From an uncultured Lachnospiraceae bacterium (GTDB lineage: Bacteria > Bacillota > Clostridia > Lachnospirales > Lachnospiraceae), in NCBI GenBank assembly GCA_945919075.1, contig CAMEIX010000006.1:1-64000 (forward strand): a DNA stretch of 64,000 nt, written 5' to 3'. Within the stretch, counting starts at the first letter, position 1. Each line of letters opens with the position of its first letter. The position numbers were made by a program, and so were the translations under genes. The notes below the pieces were generated by a model, which searched no databases, was not told the origin of the DNA, and saw only the letters and a list, made by a program, of their open reading frames with translations. Shown here one piece after another: positions 1 through 8,831 of this stretch.

Positions 1-85
1 TGGTACTTTAGGAAGATATTCTCATTTTTCAATTACAGTTTGCGAAAACTCAAGATAATATAGTAGTAGTTGGGAGTATGATATT

Positions 86-592
86 ATGATTATTGAAACA
101 AAAAGATTGTTATTACGACATTTTACTAAAAGTGATGCGAAAGAGGCACATGGACTATTTTGCGATGAAGAAGCCATGCGTATGGTTGGAATGTATCCGC
201 CCTTCACCCGATTTGAAGAAACAGAAGAGAGAATCAATAAATGGGTGAACGCAAAGAGATACCTTGCGATTGTTCTTAAAGAAACAGGATCACTGATAGG
301 ATATTTAGTAATTAATCCGGATTCCGAGGAATGTAGAGAAGACACGAGAGAGTTGGGGTTTGCATTGATTTCAAAGTATAGGGGACAGGGTTATATGAAA
401 GAGGCGGTAAATGCTGTCCTAAAGGAATTATCAAGGAACAATATAGCGTATGTGTGGGCTTGTTGTTTTAAGGATAATATTGTTTCGGAAAAGCTGATTA
501 GAAGCTTAGGATTTGAACTTCAGCAGGAAGGGATTTTCGATTCTCCAAATGACAGGAAATATGAGTCTCTTGAATTTAGAATGAAATTATAA
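86..592 (+). CDS. GNAT N-acetyltransferase (RimJ/RimL type)
   Basis: The protein has 168 residues, a normal single-domain GNAT length. It opens with the typical strand 'ETKRLLLRHF' of the Acetyltransf_3 group. The acetyl-CoA binding loop RGQGYMKEA lies at about residues 99-107, and the 'RSLGFE' element near 140 is the usual late GNAT motif. By family it should move an acetyl group from acetyl-CoA to an amine of a small molecule or protein N-terminus; the substrate cannot be read. It is the first of many GNATs in this AT-rich island. The ATG follows a weak purine-rich stretch (gggag), so the start is likely but not certain. Confidence 0.85.
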   Translation: MIIETKRLLLRHFTKSDAKEAHGLFCDEEAMRMVGMYPPFTRFEETEERINKWVNAKRYLAIVLKETGSLIGYLVINPDSEECREDTRELGFALISKYRGQGYMKEAVNAVLKELSRNNIAYVWACCFKDNIVSEKLIRSLGFELQQEGIFDSPNDRKYESLEFRMKL

Positions 593-949
593 TCTGTGTC
601 AGACACAAAAAATGACTTCAGATTCAATTTTGGGAACTGGGAAATCGGAACTCTACTGACAGATGTTATAGTAAAAAAATGGAGATTATATCATGAAAAA
701 AGTCTTATCTATCATGCCAAGCATCTCTTTCAGCACCAGAGTGTATCGCCTTTGAAAAATGTGACGAGGACGCAAAGGTTTATACTCTGCTTTCCTGAGT
801 GGAGGGAGAGGAAGCGGAAAAAGTTCTTCCTCAAGCATCCTACTAATTTCATTTGTAGGGGATGAAAGAATTCTGCGGTTTACAGCTGTATTCCATCCTG
901 CTCGCGTGCCGCTCGTAGAAATGGGATTTCATAAGGAGGATAAAGTGTT
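593..949 (+). pseudogene. decayed coding relic between the first GNAT and the nucleotidyltransferase
   Basis: No intact gene is convincing here. A GTG-initiated 89-codon frame (596-865) is open, but its composition is unlike a real protein. Pieces in other frames look more natural: an ATG peptide from 693 starting MKKVLSIMPS, a piece reading EKCDEDAKVYTLL near 757, and a frame ending at 952 with FHPARVPLVEMGFHKED. These pieces sit in successive frames, as expected for a gene broken by several small indels. I cannot name the family. The last piece overlaps the ribosome site of the next gene. Confidence 0.35.
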
Positions 950-1750
950 ATGAGTAATTTGCTTGGATATAAAAATTTACCACTTAAGATATTGAATCAG
1001 ATTAACAGCGTTGTGGATATATGGAAAAGGCATTTGAAAGATAATTTGATTGGCGTATATTTACATGGTTCAATTGTACTAAAAGCATTTAATCCGGATT
1101 CAGGAGATATTGACATACTAGTGGTTGTCAAGGACTCCGTTAAAGTAGCGACGAAGCTTGAAATTGCCAAGGATATCATAAAAATTGATAGAAGTCCGTG
1201 TCCACTTGAGATGTCTGCAGTGAAACAAATTGATGCAAAAAATTGGAAGACACCGGGAAACTGTGTATTTCACTACAGTGATTTTTGGACGATAGAATAT
1301 CTTGAAAGGTTTAAAAATCCGAATCTGGAAGTGTATGTGGCAGACCATGAATTTCCTGATGCAGATGTAACCAGCTATATCAAGTTGCTTAAGCAATGTG
1401 GCATTGTGCTGTATGGAGAGGAAATACAGGAGGTATTTGCAGATGTTTCAGATGAAGATTTTTGGTCGGCAATCAGTGCTGATATTGAGAATTATGACTT
1501 TCATGATTATGATGCCAGATACTTTGCAAGTAATATTTTGATACTGGGAAGAATTTTATCTTTCAAGAAAGAAAAAAGAATATTGTCAAAATATGAGGGC
1601 GGGCTTTGGATGATCAAGAATGTTCCTGAGAACTTAAGATACATACCGGAACTTGCAATGAAAATATGGTATGAAGGTGGGGACCACATACTTCCTGATG
1701 ATGATCTAAAAAGATTACGCGATTATCTTGTAGGAGAGATAACATCTTAG
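950..1750 (+). CDS. aminoglycoside-type nucleotidyltransferase (ANT(9)/AadA-like)
   Basis: The 266-residue protein has the nucleotidyltransferase signature: Gly-Ser at residues 40-41, followed by the metal-binding Asp pair in SGDID (51-55). The sequence 'HGSIVLKAFNPDSGDID' closely resembles the streptomycin/spectinomycin adenylyltransferases, and the length matches that family (about 260), including the helical C-terminal half. Such enzymes add AMP to a hydroxyl of an aminocyclitol drug. Whether this one confers resistance is inference. A good AAGGAGG site lies just before the ATG. It stands among other drug-modifying-type enzymes in the island. Confidence 0.8.
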   Translation: MSNLLGYKNLPLKILNQINSVVDIWKRHLKDNLIGVYLHGSIVLKAFNPDSGDIDILVVVKDSVKVATKLEIAKDIIKIDRSPCPLEMSAVKQIDAKNWKTPGNCVFHYSDFWTIEYLERFKNPNLEVYVADHEFPDADVTSYIKLLKQCGIVLYGEEIQEVFADVSDEDFWSAISADIENYDFHDYDARYFASNILILGRILSFKKEKRILSKYEGGLWMIKNVPENLRYIPELAMKIWYEGGDHILPDDDLKRLRDYLVGEITS

Positions 1751-1810
1751 TTATAGAGGAAGTATTGTTTATTTAAGTAATAAGAAAGAGTGGAAGTTTG
1801 GAGAAATCAT

Positions 1811-2731
1811 ATGAGAATCATAGAATATTTTACAACAGAGAACAAAGAATACTGGCTGAATGAAATAGGAAAATCTGATTGGGGAGCGGGACAGTATCTA
1901 TATCAGCTTCTTAGAGACAGTAGTTTCAAAAGTATGGTCGGTGAAACAGCACTTGTACCCATGCTTGTGGATGGGGATAAATTGATTGCATTTTGCACAT
2001 TTGCTCCCTTAGATGACATACAGCCGACAGATATGTCTCCATGGGTTGGTTTTGCATATACATTTCCGCAGTATAGAGGTCATCGTTATTTAGGTCTTTT
2101 ATTAGACTATGCGGAATCTATTGCTACGATCATGAGAAAGGAATACATATATATTTCCACAGGTCATACAGGTTTGTATGAAAAATATGGGTATGAATTC
2201 TTTAAAATGGATAAAGACATAGGCGGTGAGGATTCCCGTGTATATCGTAAGGCTCTTGCAGAGGATGGACCGGACAAGGACAGAAGAAATGAGAATGGTG
2301 CTAAGTGGAAGGCAGAGATTGTAAAAGAAGCAAAAAAAGGTGTTGATATGACCGCATACTGCGGATTTTCATGTAATCATTGTTTCCTTGGTGAATGGTG
2401 TGGAGGATGTCGTTCCGTATTTAGTTGCTGTTCTTATGGAACACTTTTTGAAAAGGGTAAATGTCCCAACATAGTATGTTGTCAGGAGAAGGGGAATGAT
2501 GGGTGCTATGAATGTGAGGAATTGGACAAGTGTTCCAAGGGATTTTACCGGCCGGACAATGAGGGAGCAAATGCATGTAAGGCACAGGCTATGTATATCA
2601 GAAAATATGGAAAAGAGAAGTTCTTCCAGGCCCATGATAAGCTGCATGAAATCTATGATTTTGAAAAGGCGCAGGAAATATTAGGGACAAGTGTAGAGGA
2701 AGGATTAAAGATATTGGAAAGCATGGTGTAA
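1811..2731 (+). CDS. GNAT acetyltransferase fused to a cysteine-rich DUF3795 domain
   Basis: This is a two-domain protein of about 306 residues. The first half (about 1-150) is a GNAT with 'YTFPQYRGHRYLGLLLDYAE' as its acetyl-CoA loop and 'GLYEKYGYEF' at its end. The second half (from about 175) begins MTAYCGFSCNHC and continues with many Cys pairs (CGGC, CYEC), typical of DUF3795, a probable metal-binding domain of unknown role. I prefer the ATG at 1811, since GGAG lies seven bases upstream; a GTG at 1790 would add seven residues. Another DUF3795 fusion lies at 6149. Confidence 0.75.
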   Translation: MRIIEYFTTENKEYWLNEIGKSDWGAGQYLYQLLRDSSFKSMVGETALVPMLVDGDKLIAFCTFAPLDDIQPTDMSPWVGFAYTFPQYRGHRYLGLLLDYAESIATIMRKEYIYISTGHTGLYEKYGYEFFKMDKDIGGEDSRVYRKALAEDGPDKDRRNENGAKWKAEIVKEAKKGVDMTAYCGFSCNHCFLGEWCGGCRSVFSCCSYGTLFEKGKCPNIVCCQEKGNDGCYECEELDKCSKGFYRPDNEGANACKAQAMYIRKYGKEKFFQAHDKLHEIYDFEKAQEILGTSVEEGLKILESMV

Positions 2732-2784
2732 ACGCTAATATAAAGGCGTCGCATAAGCGTGTAGGGATTGGGCGAGGTATTGAT

Positions 2785-2850
2785 ATGTATACGAATAGCC
2801 GTGATGAAGAAGTAAAGCTATTAAAAAGGCTTTGGAAAGGAAAACTATAA
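2785..2850 (+). pseudogene. short gene remnant
   Basis: A 22-codon open stretch (MYTNSRDEEVKLLKRLWKGK...) ends just before the next gene. In the same frame it can be read upstream from 2761 without a clear start. It looks like the tail of a lost gene, not an independent small protein, but there is no family match I can name. Confidence 0.25.
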
Positions 2851-2857
2851 AACTATA

Positions 2858-3835
2858 ATGATTAAGAGTAAAACAAAATTTAATGCAACAAAAGAAGATG
2901 TTGCAAAGATGTTTCAGGCGAATCATTTGCCTCGTATAAGTACAATCGAAATATTAGGAAACGGTGAATTTAATGCGGCCTTTAAGGTGTGTACGGAGAA
3001 GAACAAGGAATATGTGGTCAAGATAGCACCGCCATGTGACAGTAAAGTTCTTACATATGAAAACAATATGATGGAATCAGAGGTGTTCTGGTATGAGCAG
3101 ATGAGAGAGAAGACAGATATTCGCATTCCCAAAGTGTATGCTTCTGATTTTAGTGAAAGAATAATTCCAGCCGCTTATTTTATTATGGAAAAGATGGATG
3201 GAAAACCTCTGTGGGAGATGGGATTTTCTGAAACAGAATATGCAAAGGTTCAGGAGCAGAAAATATATATGCTGACACAGATTCATAGGATACATAATCA
3301 TTTGTTTGGATATAGGCAAACGGGTTTGCAGAATTCCTGGTATGAAGCAATTAGAGGAATGGTTTCTAATATGATCAAGGACTGCGAAGCAATGGGAATA
3401 GAAACACCTAATGGTCATAAGCTGCTTATGGCTATTGATAAGCATGAAGACCTATTGAGAGATTGTGAGTGCTGTATGGTCAACTTTGACCTTTGGGATA
3501 GTAATGTTCTTTATCATAATGGAAATCTATGCTGGATTGATCCTGAAAGAAGTTTCTGGGGAGATAGAATTGCAGATTTTATCACATTAGGGAAAGGGCA
3601 GAAATCACCTTTGTCCGATAAGTTTTCTGAGATAGAAATCTATAATCGTACTGCTGAAACACCGATTGTATATGATAAAAATATGGAAATCCGTTATCAG
3701 GTTGCGGTGGGATATCTTGCACTGATTGAAGAAGTTGAAAAATATGTCAGATATGAGCCTGAAGAGGAAAACTATATTAGGAATACAGTTGATGCCGAAG
3801 CAATGTTTGAAATGGCTTTTGGAGTGTTACTTTAA
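2858..3835 (+). CDS. APH/choline-kinase-like phosphotransferase
   Basis: The 325-residue protein has the layout of aminoglycoside and small-molecule kinases. A nucleotide-binding lobe carries the lysine in 'YVVKIAPP' (about residue 55). The catalytic loop is NFDLWDSN (209-216) and the metal-binding motif IDPERS (227-232). The classic catalytic loop starts with His (HxDxxxxN); here the first residue is Asn, while the catalytic Asp and the final Asn are kept. It should transfer phosphate from ATP to a hydroxyl of an unknown substrate. It is followed by the first large structured repeat. Confidence 0.75.
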   Translation: MIKSKTKFNATKEDVAKMFQANHLPRISTIEILGNGEFNAAFKVCTEKNKEYVVKIAPPCDSKVLTYENNMMESEVFWYEQMREKTDIRIPKVYASDFSERIIPAAYFIMEKMDGKPLWEMGFSETEYAKVQEQKIYMLTQIHRIHNHLFGYRQTGLQNSWYEAIRGMVSNMIKDCEAMGIETPNGHKLLMAIDKHEDLLRDCECCMVNFDLWDSNVLYHNGNLCWIDPERSFWGDRIADFITLGKGQKSPLSDKFSEIEIYNRTAETPIVYDKNMEIRYQVAVGYLALIEEVEKYVRYEPEEENYIRNTVDAEAMFEMAFGVLL

Positions 3836-3910
3836 TTGTTATGCACATTGAAGGCTTTGTCACAGGTGGCTAAGCGTTATGTAGAGGAATATTTGATTGA
3901 AAACCATGGG

Positions 3911-4245
3911 AGATGCTTCTTGCTTGAAGGGCCATAATAGGCGTTATTTTCTATATTAGCAACAAGCGCTGAGTTTTTAAGGGTCCAAATCAGCGCATAT
4001 AAGAGAAAAGAGAAAATACGCTGACATTTTAGCAATAAATGTAGGTAGGAATTTTAAAATTGAAAAAAGCGCTGAAAGGAAAGCGAAAAATGTCAGTGTA
4101 TTCAGAGAAAAATGGATTTTGCACCTATTCTCCCAAAATGAGCGACAGCGTAAAAAGATAAAATCTTAATAAACGCTCATCTGTTTGACGATTTCCAGTT
4201 TATCAATGCGGTGCCATTCGCATTCCGTTGCACTTCATGCTCATG
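3911..4245 (+). repeat. structured dispersed repeat, copy A
   Basis: This element is shared almost base for base in its core with copies at 19022 and 24141. It holds a hairpin GCGCTGA/TCAGCGC (3966-3972 with 3990-3996) and a long-range stem TACGCTGACATTTT (4017-4030) with AAAATGTCAGTGTA (4087-4100). In copy A the second stem keeps pairing through one G-U pair, where the other copies have C-G. TAGGT (4042-4046) could pair with ACCTA (4123-4127), giving a possible pseudoknot. The right end carries GCGGTGCCATTCGCATT. No protein is encoded. Function unknown; it could be a MITE-like element or a structured RNA. Confidence 0.75.
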
Positions 4246-4262
4246 GAATTGAGTAGTTGTGT

Positions 4263-4268
4263 TATAAT
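4263..4268 (+). promoter_or_regulatory. probable extended -10 promoter just outside repeat A
   Basis: TATAAT preceded by TGT, an extended -10 box, lies 18 bases past the end of repeat A and 150 bases before the MFS gene. No good -35 box is present, which is common for extended -10 promoters. The rest of the long leader (4269-4420) shows no clear structure beyond short palindromic words. Confidence 0.45.
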
Positions 4269-4420
4269 CAAGAAAATGAGAGAAAGTTGAGGATTTTATA
4301 TGATATTGTGCATTGCTAAGGCTCCATGCAGAGTTTGAGGGACTGTATGGAGGAATTGTAGATAGCCTCAGACTTTGCTTCGAAAAGAAATGATAAAGAA
4401 TAATTCTAAGGAGCAAAGAA

Positions 4421-5716
4421 ATGAAAAAGAAAATAAAGAATACATATATAAAAGATTTAAGAGAATTTTTGGTTTTGTGGAGCACACAGAGTTTGTCTCA
4501 GCTTGGCAGTTCGATGACTGCGTTTGCTTTGACGCTCTGGCTCTATGAGGAAACCGGGTCTGCTTTAAAGACTGCAACTCTCACGATATGTTCCTATGCA
4601 CCCTATGTTATTATGAGCATTTTTGCAGGAGCACTTTCGGATAGGTTTGACAAGAAGAAGACCATGCTTGTTTGTGATTTGCTGGCAGCACTGAGTACGA
4701 TGACAGTACTGGCATTGTATCTTACAAATAATCTTGTGGTATGGCATCTATATGCAGTTAACGCTTTTTCCGGTCTGATGAATACGGTGCAACAACCGGC
4801 GTCCGAGGTAGCGACAACCCTTCTGATTCCAAAGGGGCAGTATCAGAGAGCAAGTGGACTACAGTCTCTTTCCAGATCACTTATTTCTATTTTGAATCCA
4901 TTGTTTGCCACGGCATTATATGGACTGGCAGGATTGGAAATAGTAATTTTCTTTGATTTGGGAAGCTTTGTCATGGCGTTCCTGGCACTTCTTTTCTTAA
5001 TAAAGATTCCCAAGGTATCTAAGGATAAAAAGGAAAGTGTTCTGATGTTGGCAAAGGAAGGGATTGCATATCTGAAGAACACACCCATGATTCTTACTAT
5101 GATTTTGTTTTTATCAGGAATCAATCTGGTTGCTTCGGCATTTGATGCAGTTTTGCCGGGACTTATCATTCCAAATCCAAAGGGCGGTACTGTTATACTT
5201 GGTGTGGTGACTTCTTTCTCAGGGATTGCCATGATTTTTGGGAGCATATTGGTGTCAGTCCTTCCAAAACCAAAGAATCGTATGAAGGTCGTATATATCA
5301 CCATGCTGATATCGATGGGGATTGAGAACTATATGATGGCATTTTGCAGGGAACCCTGGCTATGGTGTATTGGTCAGATAATTGGCTGGACTTTAGTTCC
5401 GGTGATGAGTGCCAATTATGATGTTATTTTCCGAAGCACTGTTCCTGTTGAACTCCAAGGGAGGGTATATGCATGCAGAAATACATTGCAGTTTTTTACC
5501 ATTCCGATTGGACTTTTTCTGGGAGGTTTTATGGTGGATAATATCTTTGAGCCTTTTATGGAAATGTACCAAAATCACGCAGGTCTTACCTTTTTGTTCG
5601 GATGCGGGAAAGGCCGAGGCGCAGCCGTTGCTATGTTTGTTTTAGGCATAGCAGGAACGCTTCATTGTCTTGTTTTTGGTAAAATATTGAAAAGATTTAA
5701 ATATCAGGACAATTAG
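4421..5716 (+). CDS. MFS efflux transporter (macrolide-efflux-like)
   Basis: This 431-residue hydrophobic protein has about 12 membrane segments. The MFS signature loop GALSDRFDKKK (70-80) lies between segments 2 and 3, and 'VVLWSTQSLSQLGSSMT'-type residues in the first segment fit the MFS_3 group that includes Mef macrolide exporters and enterobactin exporters. It probably pumps a small molecule out by proton exchange; the substrate is unknown. The start is the ATG after AAGGAG. It has its own long leader behind repeat A, so it is likely a separate transcription unit. Confidence 0.8.
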   Translation: MKKKIKNTYIKDLREFLVLWSTQSLSQLGSSMTAFALTLWLYEETGSALKTATLTICSYAPYVIMSIFAGALSDRFDKKKTMLVCDLLAALSTMTVLALYLTNNLVVWHLYAVNAFSGLMNTVQQPASEVATTLLIPKGQYQRASGLQSLSRSLISILNPLFATALYGLAGLEIVIFFDLGSFVMAFLALLFLIKIPKVSKDKKESVLMLAKEGIAYLKNTPMILTMILFLSGINLVASAFDAVLPGLIIPNPKGGTVILGVVTSFSGIAMIFGSILVSVLPKPKNRMKVVYITMLISMGIENYMMAFCREPWLWCIGQIIGWTLVPVMSANYDVIFRSTVPVELQGRVYACRNTLQFFTIPIGLFLGGFMVDNIFEPFMEMYQNHAGLTFLFGCGKGRGAAVAMFVLGIAGTLHCLVFGKILKRFKYQDN

Positions 5717-6148
5717 TTATTTTATAGGACCGAGATAACAAAATGATGGAGGAATATCATTTGAAGGTACATGAAGAGGTTATTTTTATATGGATGGGCA
5801 GTATGTTGGACGATTATATTTTCCTATTTTAAGAAATGAATATCTGGAGTGGTGTAACACACAGTCGCAGACATCGCAGGGGTGCGTCAGTTTTTGAAGG
5901 TCGAAATCTTTACACGAAGTATGGTGGAGACAAATGCATTTTGCAAAAAAAATCAGGAGCAGATTTTACAGAGCCAAAAACAGCAGGAATTTTTGTGTCT
6001 ATGGCGACATGGGCGAGTTTTCATCGTAAGGATGATGTTACACCATCTGATCAATATGGAGTATGATTATTGAATTAACAATAATAGTTACTTTATCTCT
6101 GACTTTAGTTGACTAGAGGCATACGAAAGAGGAATTGGGGAAAGCGAT
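5717..6148 (+). pseudogene. gap with a frameshifted gene relic
   Basis: The 432-base gap has no intact gene. A frame from 5791 (MDGQYVGRLYFPILRNEY...) stops at about 5898, and a second frame takes over at 5882 (from MRQFLKVEIF) and runs to 6073, ending in HLINMEYDY. Together they read like one protein of about 95 residues split by a single frameshift. The family is unknown. Just upstream, the stretch near 5735 (ataacaaaatgatggag) recurs in front of the GNAT at 8832. Confidence 0.35.
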
Positions 6149-7378
6149 ATGAAGTGGTATGTTGAGAAATATGATAAATTAAAGAATGCGAAGCCAATCA
6201 TTTCCGTCTGTGGAGATGATTGCACTGTTTGTCCCAGATTTTTGGCACAAACCGAAGAAGAATTACATGAGACTGCTGAATTTTGGTTTAAAGCCGGATG
6301 GAGAGATCATGTAGTGACAAATGAAGAAATAAGATGTACAGGATGTGGCTGCAGACCGAATTGCAGTTTTATGCTTTTGCCGTGTACCAAAGAACACAAA
6401 GTCACAAAGTGCAGGGAATGCGGTGAATTTCCTTGTGATAAAGTCAAGAAAACTTTATCAGGCTCTCGGGAAAAGATGGCGAAGTGTCAAGCGGCTTGTG
6501 AATCGGAAAAGGAATTCGAATTATTCAAGCGCGCTTTTTATGAAAAAGAAAAATTCTTTTTCTGTGGAGAAAAACAGAATGGGATTCAGTTGGTTGCTTT
6601 GCCGTGCCTTTGTGTTGATGTGTTCGACGGTACTGACGAAATAAGACCGGGTGGAGAAGCACTGAATTTTGCAGTGCATGCATCCGCGTTTGATAAGATT
6701 GATGTAACGCTTCTTGGTGCAGTCGGAAACGATGATTATGCAAAATGTATTATGGATTCTATAGCAGACAAGAGGATAAACACGAAGCATCTAAGAATAG
6801 AACCGAATAAAAGAACCGCAAATAATAGAACCTACCTGACAGAGGAAGGGGATCGATATTATAAGGAGGATTCCTGGGACGGTGAGATAGTGGATAAAAT
6901 GCTGTTGAACGAGAAGGAAATGCGTGTATTAGCTGAAGCGGATGCTGTTTTTGTTCACTTTGGGGCTGAATGTTTTAAACAGATTGTGGAAGCGAAACAG
7001 AAATACAATTTTAAGCTCGCAGTGGATTTTGACACTTACAGAGATTTCAAAGATATGGAACGATATGCTCCTGATATTGATTATTTCATGATAAGCGGAG
7101 AAGAAAGCTTATTATATTATTTTGAGGAATTCTCAAAGAAATATGATGGATTGTTCAATATGACTTTGGCTGAAAACGGCAGTGTGACTTATTATAAAGG
7201 GGAATGTTATCGGGTATCTGCTTGCGGAGTAGACAGTGTTATCGATACTACCGGTTGTGGAGACAGCTATCACGCCGGATTTGTTTGTTCTCATTTAATT
7301 AATGGGGACATCCTGATGGCAATGAATAAAGGGGCGGAAATTGCATCAGAAACACTGGGGCACTATGGGGGATTTTGA
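6149..7378 (+). CDS. DUF3795-like cysteine-rich domain fused to a PfkB sugar kinase
   Basis: The 409-residue protein is continuous. Residues 1 to about 130 carry Cys groups (CGDDCTVCPRF, CTGCGCRPNC, CRECGEFPCD) of the DUF3795 type. From about 145 it is a PfkB/ribokinase-family kinase resembling fructoselysine 6-kinase: 'RPGGEALNFAVHA' for substrate binding and DTTGCGDSYHAGF (366-378) with the catalytic Asp at 372. The usual anion-hole triplet GAG is GCG here. The kinase should phosphorylate a sugar derivative. The kinase part lacks a typical N-terminal start, so a fusion by deletion is likely. Whether both parts work is not shown. Confidence 0.7.
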   Translation: MKWYVEKYDKLKNAKPIISVCGDDCTVCPRFLAQTEEELHETAEFWFKAGWRDHVVTNEEIRCTGCGCRPNCSFMLLPCTKEHKVTKCRECGEFPCDKVKKTLSGSREKMAKCQAACESEKEFELFKRAFYEKEKFFFCGEKQNGIQLVALPCLCVDVFDGTDEIRPGGEALNFAVHASAFDKIDVTLLGAVGNDDYAKCIMDSIADKRINTKHLRIEPNKRTANNRTYLTEEGDRYYKEDSWDGEIVDKMLLNEKEMRVLAEADAVFVHFGAECFKQIVEAKQKYNFKLAVDFDTYRDFKDMERYAPDIDYFMISGEESLLYYFEEFSKKYDGLFNMTLAENGSVTYYKGECYRVSACGVDSVIDTTGCGDSYHAGFVCSHLINGDILMAMNKGAEIASETLGHYGGF

Positions 7379-7464
7379 GTGAGAAAGAAGAAAGACCCGC
7401 CAGTAAGGAATCAAGGCGTATGTATTGATACCTGTTCGACGCTGGGAATCTGCGCAGAAAGAAT

Positions 7465-7533
7465 GGTGAAGGATGCAATAATCGGTATCATATTTGGTTC
7501 AGCTACATATGAAGGCAGAGTTGCCATTGGGTA
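7465..7533 (+). pseudogene. fragment of a GNAT related to the one at 25400
   Basis: The stretch reads DAIIGIIFGSATYEGRVAIG and matches the segment 'DTIVGIIFGSATYEHRCAID' of the intact GNAT at 25400-26194. Only this short piece is left; the rest of the gene is gone. It stands directly before the helical-repeat gene at 7610, just as the intact GNAT stands before the truncated copy at 26266. Confidence 0.6.
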
Positions 7534-7609
7534 ATTAGTAAAATCCGGGCTTCAAGTAGTGGAGGGTAGAAAAGATCCGAAAATAATAAAGGTAATGAGG
7601 TGATTCATG

Positions 7610-8128
7610 ATGGAGGAAAACATGATATCGAAGCTGACTTCAAAAGATGACAAATATGCTTGTGCTTTAGCCGATCAGATCATATCCGAAAGTCAGGAAA
7701 CAGATGAATGGTACGAATATTTTGATGATTTTGCTACTCTTCTTGATCATCCAAAATCATTGGTGAGAAATCGGGCCATGTATATTCTTGCTGCAAATGC
7801 GCAGTGGGATGAGGAAAACCGTTTTGATAGGGTTATTTCTGATTTCCTCACACATATTACGGATGAAAAACCGATTACAGCCAGACAATGCACTAAGGCT
7901 TTGGAACAGATAGGCTTGGCAAAGCCACAGTATATTCCAAGGATACTGACATCCTTGCAGAGTGCAGATTTATCTAAGTACAAGGATAGTATGCGTCCGT
8001 TGATTGAAAAGGATATAGCAGAAACAGAAAGAATATTGAAAGATTTTCTTTGTAAAACGCAAAGGTTAGAAACCGGCAGATTATTACTGAGAGAGATACA
8101 GAAAACGGATGTATCACAGAGGCGATGA
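7610..8128 (+). CDS. HEAT-like helical protein with a GNAT N-terminus fused to its tail
   Basis: The protein has about 172 residues. Residues 1 to about 145 form an all-helical, HEAT-like protein (LLDHPKSLVRNRAMYILAA...), with no catalytic motif visible. The tail QRLETGRLLLREIQKTD is the typical opening of a GNAT, after which the frame soon stops. So the helical gene has run into the front of a GNAT whose middle is deleted. A truncated paralog lies at 26266-26582. The ATG at 7610 follows an AGGTGATTC stretch; an ATG three bases upstream is equally possible. Role unknown. Confidence 0.6.
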   Translation: MEENMISKLTSKDDKYACALADQIISESQETDEWYEYFDDFATLLDHPKSLVRNRAMYILAANAQWDEENRFDRVISDFLTHITDEKPITARQCTKALEQIGLAKPQYIPRILTSLQSADLSKYKDSMRPLIEKDIAETERILKDFLCKTQRLETGRLLLREIQKTDVSQRR

Positions 8129-8316
8129 AAGAGGTTATGCGGTTTGCAGAGACTGTACTTGGGATGGAGGAATGTATTACAGCCTATGCCAAAGTAAATA
8201 CAAACTCGGCAAATGTATTGCATAAGCTGGGGTTCATCGACGAGACGGAAATTCCTTACGAATGTAGTGGCGGTGATATGGTAACCGAGGGGATTTTGTG
8301 CCGGTATAAAAAATAA
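8050..8316 (+). pseudogene. GNAT with its central part deleted
   Basis: The N-terminal strand (LETGRLLLREIQ, in the frame of the preceding gene) and the C-terminal half (CITEAMKEVMRFAETVLG... NVLHKLGFIDE) of one GNAT lie side by side, in two frames, with about 90 residues missing. The C-terminal piece is open from 8125 to 8316 and keeps the second half of the acetyl-CoA fold and the 'HKLGF' element. It cannot be a working enzyme as written. Confidence 0.65.
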
Positions 8317-8363
8317 CGGATGAATAGAATATATTTGAATAATATTTTGAAGGGAGATTTTAA

Positions 8364-8789
8364 ATGAAAACAGAAGAGGTTAAATCAAAGGAACAGGCAA
8401 AAACAGGTAACAAATATCAAATGATGGGAATGAGTATCGGAATGTGTTTCGGAGTATCGCTTGGACTGGCATTTGGCAATTTGTTATTTGAACATGGTAA
8501 CATAGGAATGTGTCTTGGTTTACCTATTGGTATGCTACTTGGTATGATAGTGGGAGCTGCAAAAGATAAACAGGTGAGCCAACAACTGGAGGAAAAAGGC
8601 TACAAAATTACAGCAATAGATGTGATTGGACAGGATAAGTATGAAATAACGGTAACTGACAAAAGTGATAATGTTAAGAAAGTTGAAGTGTTGAAAGGGG
8701 ATATGGAATCGGAACAGTTTCAAATAGGCGATTTTGTTTATATTGATGAAGACGGTCACATGGAATCGGCCATGGATAATGAAAGTTGA
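8364..8789 (+). CDS. small membrane protein with glycine-rich segments
   Basis: The 141-residue protein starts with a short charged region, then two hydrophobic segments rich in Gly and Met (about 23-43 and 48-66; GMSIGMCFGVSLGLAFG, LPIGMLLGMIVGAA). The spacing of the glycines suggests tightly packed helices. The rest (about 70-141) is soluble and charged, with a YEITVTDKSDNVKKVEV strand region. No known family is recognised. A clear AAGGGAG site precedes the ATG. Confidence 0.65.
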   Translation: MKTEEVKSKEQAKTGNKYQMMGMSIGMCFGVSLGLAFGNLLFEHGNIGMCLGLPIGMLLGMIVGAAKDKQVSQQLEEKGYKITAIDVIGQDKYEITVTDKSDNVKKVEVLKGDMESEQFQIGDFVYIDEDGHMESAMDNES

Positions 8790-8831
8790 GACACTTATAA
8801 AAATAAAATAACAAAATGATGGAGAAATAGG

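Noticed and set aside
596..865. 89-codon frame after the first GNAT as a real gene
   Set aside because: GTG start without a ribosome site and basic, random-like composition; kept only as a relic region.
4177..4485. Minus-strand reading frames over the repeat ends (here and at 63494-63718)
   Set aside because: They share a peptide HE(V/A)QRNANGTA only because the DNA repeat is shared. Codon use is poor and no ribosome site is seen.
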